Shown: positions 61,480 through 64,000 of the stretch, in pieces
How the letters are laid out: each line of letters begins with the position of its first letter
Position numbering within the stretch: the stretch's first letter is position 1
Assembly (NCBI GenBank): GCA_003342815.1
Contig: PTEX01000314.1
Location: forward strand, 234,244-298,243
Source of the DNA: Eudromia elegans
Lineage: Eukaryota > Chordata > Aves > Tinamiformes > Tinamidae
Direction: 5' to 3'
DNA length: 64,000 bases
Notes under the pieces: model-generated
What the model was told of the DNA's origin: nothing
The model's database searches: none
What the model saw: the letters and a program-made list of their open reading frames with translations, nothing else
Program-made: the position numbers and the translations under genes

Positions 61480-64000
61480 TTTTAGATTCATGCTTCCTGC
61501 ACAGTGTTGCTGTTGCTGTCTTCCCCCTTGATAGCAAAAGGATTTTTCAGTCAGGTAAACCTCAAAGGAAATCTGGCCCAGGCATCTTCTCCTGCTCAAA
61601 CTGGCTTCATAGCCCCATGGTCTCTTTGTACCCCCACATCACAGTATGTTCCTTAAAGCTATACTGGTGCTGATCATGCACCAAGACACTCATTTGAGGT
61701 ATGGTATCAGGATCCTATGGGTCACACAGATGGAAATACTCCTGTGAGTGTTGAGGGGAGAAAGGAGGTGCCCAGACAACCTCGTGGGTTTCTCTAAGCA
61801 CACAGAACATGAGTGAGGAAGAGCGGAAAGGTGCTTTCAGGAGGATATATTGTTGGAGGGAGACTGACAGAAGAGAACATGGATAAAAAGAGTGGAAAAT
61901 GAATAAACAAGATACACAATTTCTGGTGGCAACTGGCCCTGATATTTTGCAAAACATTTCAAATTGTAGAAACATCTGAACTGGAAAATCATCACAGACA
62001 GCCAGAGAAATGTGGGAGATGTACCATTAAGTCCATTGTTCAACAAACAGCATATACAAGAAACTCAGAACTATGTGAGAGCCCTGTCAGAATGCCAAGA
62101 CAATTTCCTCATGCTGACACAATTACTACTTTGCAGGTAAAGGAACTGAGCGGCTGCACTCATTTCCTAAGTAGTTATTTTATTGGAACTTACAAAGTGT
62201 TTTTCAGGCTTTTTTGTCTCTAACAGAAAAGTGTGTGATGTTATTTAATGTGACAAGCCAGCTTTCCCATCATTTTAATTTCTTTTAAGGAGAGCTACCA
62301 CACAAAGAAACACAATGCTACACAATAGCATGTCAAAGGGTCTAACTGAGGAGCGGAGAATTCTTTCAGAGCATGTCTAAGAGTGACATGCAATGCAGTT
62401 TTCATCATTTATTTTAATTTCCCCCTCATTGCAAGGCTTCTAATAAAGTGACATTGTGTTTGATATTCACATCATTTTCCAATTACGGTTCTTCAAAAAT
62501 TCTTGTGAATAGCTGAAGAATTTTTGGCCTTGCTTTCTTACAACTCACTTCTCTACATTAGCTTCTACTACCTCTTGGGATATTGAATTGAGAGACTTAG
62601 TTCCAATCGCCCTTGCTCATGCATTTCTTCCTCTCCACATTCTCATTTAACAGAACTACATCTCCCTTATTTCAACTCACATTTTGCAACTTTTTTATTT
62701 TGATCTGCTTTAGTGTAAATCTCCCAGCATATGAAAAAGATTAAAAGATATCCTTATAATTGCCACAGTTGTTCAGCACACATTCAGCAGCTGGAGAGTA
62801 GTAGTATGTTTGGGGTGGGATACAAAGGCAAAAGAAAAAGAAGTAATCCATCTTTTATGCCTTTAAAAGATCCTGCTTGGATACCATTTCTGCAAATATT
62901 TGTACACACTGGCAATTTTTGCAGAAGAAATATAATGTTGAACTCCCCTAAGACTGTTCTCTCAGGTCAGTTATCCAGATGGGGATATTTTTCCTCTATA
63001 TAGAGCAATGTGGAGTTTGTCAGCCAAGAGGCTGCCTAACCTGACACTGGAAATCAATCTCTGCAGATGAAGTGCTTATCAATCTAGCCCCCAAACCCTT
63101 ATCCTCCAAATTAGAACCATGCAAAAGTGGAAGAAAACAACAAAGCTCAGAGAAATTTGTGATTACAGGTGAGTTCTAGCAGTCATAATCATCAAACACA
63201 GTTTTTTGTGTAAGATAGACGTACTGCTAAAGTGAAGGCTTTCGTCCACCATGACATTACATCAGTGGAGCTTAAGTGACAGTTCCTGAACCACCAGGAA
63301 CTTAAAATACTTTAACATCAACAGAGAGATCAAAGGAGCAGAAAAAGACATTATCTTGTCAGAAAAAGGAAAGGCTTGAGCACCCTGTTCAGTGGGAAAG
63401 GAAGTCCCAGACTGCTATCCATCACAGTCTTGCAACCCATAGCCCTCTGAAGACAACCTGCAGTTATGCCTACCCAAACCCTGCTGACATTTAAAGCAGT
63501 AACACATAGGTAAACAAGAAAAGAAACTGGAGCTAAAACAGAAGGCAGAGTTTCTGCAGTCTCCATGCAGAATATGCTGACTTTCAACTACGTGGTCTTT
63601 CATTCTGTCCTTGAATAGGATCTCATTTTAAGGGGTCCTCCTCAATCCTCCTGCCCCATTCTTGAGATTATCTCAGTGCAGAAGTTATCTCCAATTTTTT
63701 TTTTTTTTTTTAATCATTTTCAGCTCCTTTGTTACTCTCAGGAAAGAAATTGCCTAATCCATAGGCCATGACCTAGCTCACATCTGAGCTGAGAGCTCAT
63801 GATATCTTCTTCCTTTCCCACACCAAAAGCTGAGTAAAGATGATCCTCAGCTCTGCAATAGAAAAGTTTTTTTTCAGGATGCTCCTGACTACAGAGCCCC
63901 CCACCATGCTTTATTTCTGCTGCACTGATCCAAGAATGTATAGGTTTCCTGCTCTTAAAATGCATTAATGTAGTAAAAGTCAAAATTATATAGACTGATA
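61480..64000. other. AT-rich unique DNA
   Basis: No firm feature is seen. A T-tract of 17 lies at 63695-63711. A plus-strand segment of 102 nt ending at a good donor (GATTACAG then GTGAGT, at 63169) after a moderate acceptor (CAATCTCTGCAG) is open in one frame, with matching phase 1 at both ends. Without further exons I leave it as a note. Confidence 0.45.

Noticed and set aside
1-64000. tRNA, rRNA or CRISPR array
   Set aside because: No cloverleaf with A/B boxes, no rRNA core words and no regularly spaced direct repeats were seen. The tRNA-like match at 50977-50994 is a retroviral primer-binding site.

Overview
This looks like ordinary nuclear DNA from a bird: AT-rich, gene-poor, and probably mostly intergenic or deep intronic. 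The main evidence is the repeat content. Seven CR1 LINE insertions are recognisable. All are truncated at the 5' end, and most keep the octamer-like ATTCTATG terminus typical of avian CR1. There is one degraded class II endogenous retrovirus with an alpharetrovirus-like promoter and a tRNA-Trp-type primer site, plus two pieces that resemble avian ERVL-type LTRs. No SINEs, no bacterial gene architecture, no operons and no CRISPR array are present. Almost all open reading frames of 60-130 codons are chance frames in non-coding DNA.

Layout. 1-7.9 kb: unique AT-rich DNA with a (AATGG)n microsatellite at 5.36 kb. 7.9-12.7 kb: the best candidates for host coding sequence, a few minus-strand exons with good splice signals and matching phases; I could not identify the protein or proteins. 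16.7-19.9 kb: a minus-strand CR1 split by a plus-strand CR1 inserted into it, beside an ancient amniote repeat and a possible solo LTR at 20.3 kb. 28.66-30.89 kb: a long minus-strand CR1 whose reverse-transcriptase region contains an expanded (CATC)n array. 31.8-32.2 kb: LTR-like sequence. 45.66-46.81 kb: two short minus-strand CR1 tails. 48.40-51.63 kb: the endogenous retrovirus on the minus strand, with 5' LTR, primer site, leader, broken gag and a dUTPase-like piece, and then an abrupt end without pol, env or a 3' LTR. 55.8 kb: a CR1 tail. 60.09-61.48 kb: a plus-strand CR1. The remainder is unique AT-rich DNA in which I see no firm feature.

I found no convincing evidence for an undescribed biological system. 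The points most worth checking are the nested CR1 pair, which gives a datable order of events and a large inverted repeat; the microsatellite that seems to have grown from CR1 coding sequence; the mixed features of the truncated retrovirus; and the candidate minus-strand exons near 8-12.6 kb.
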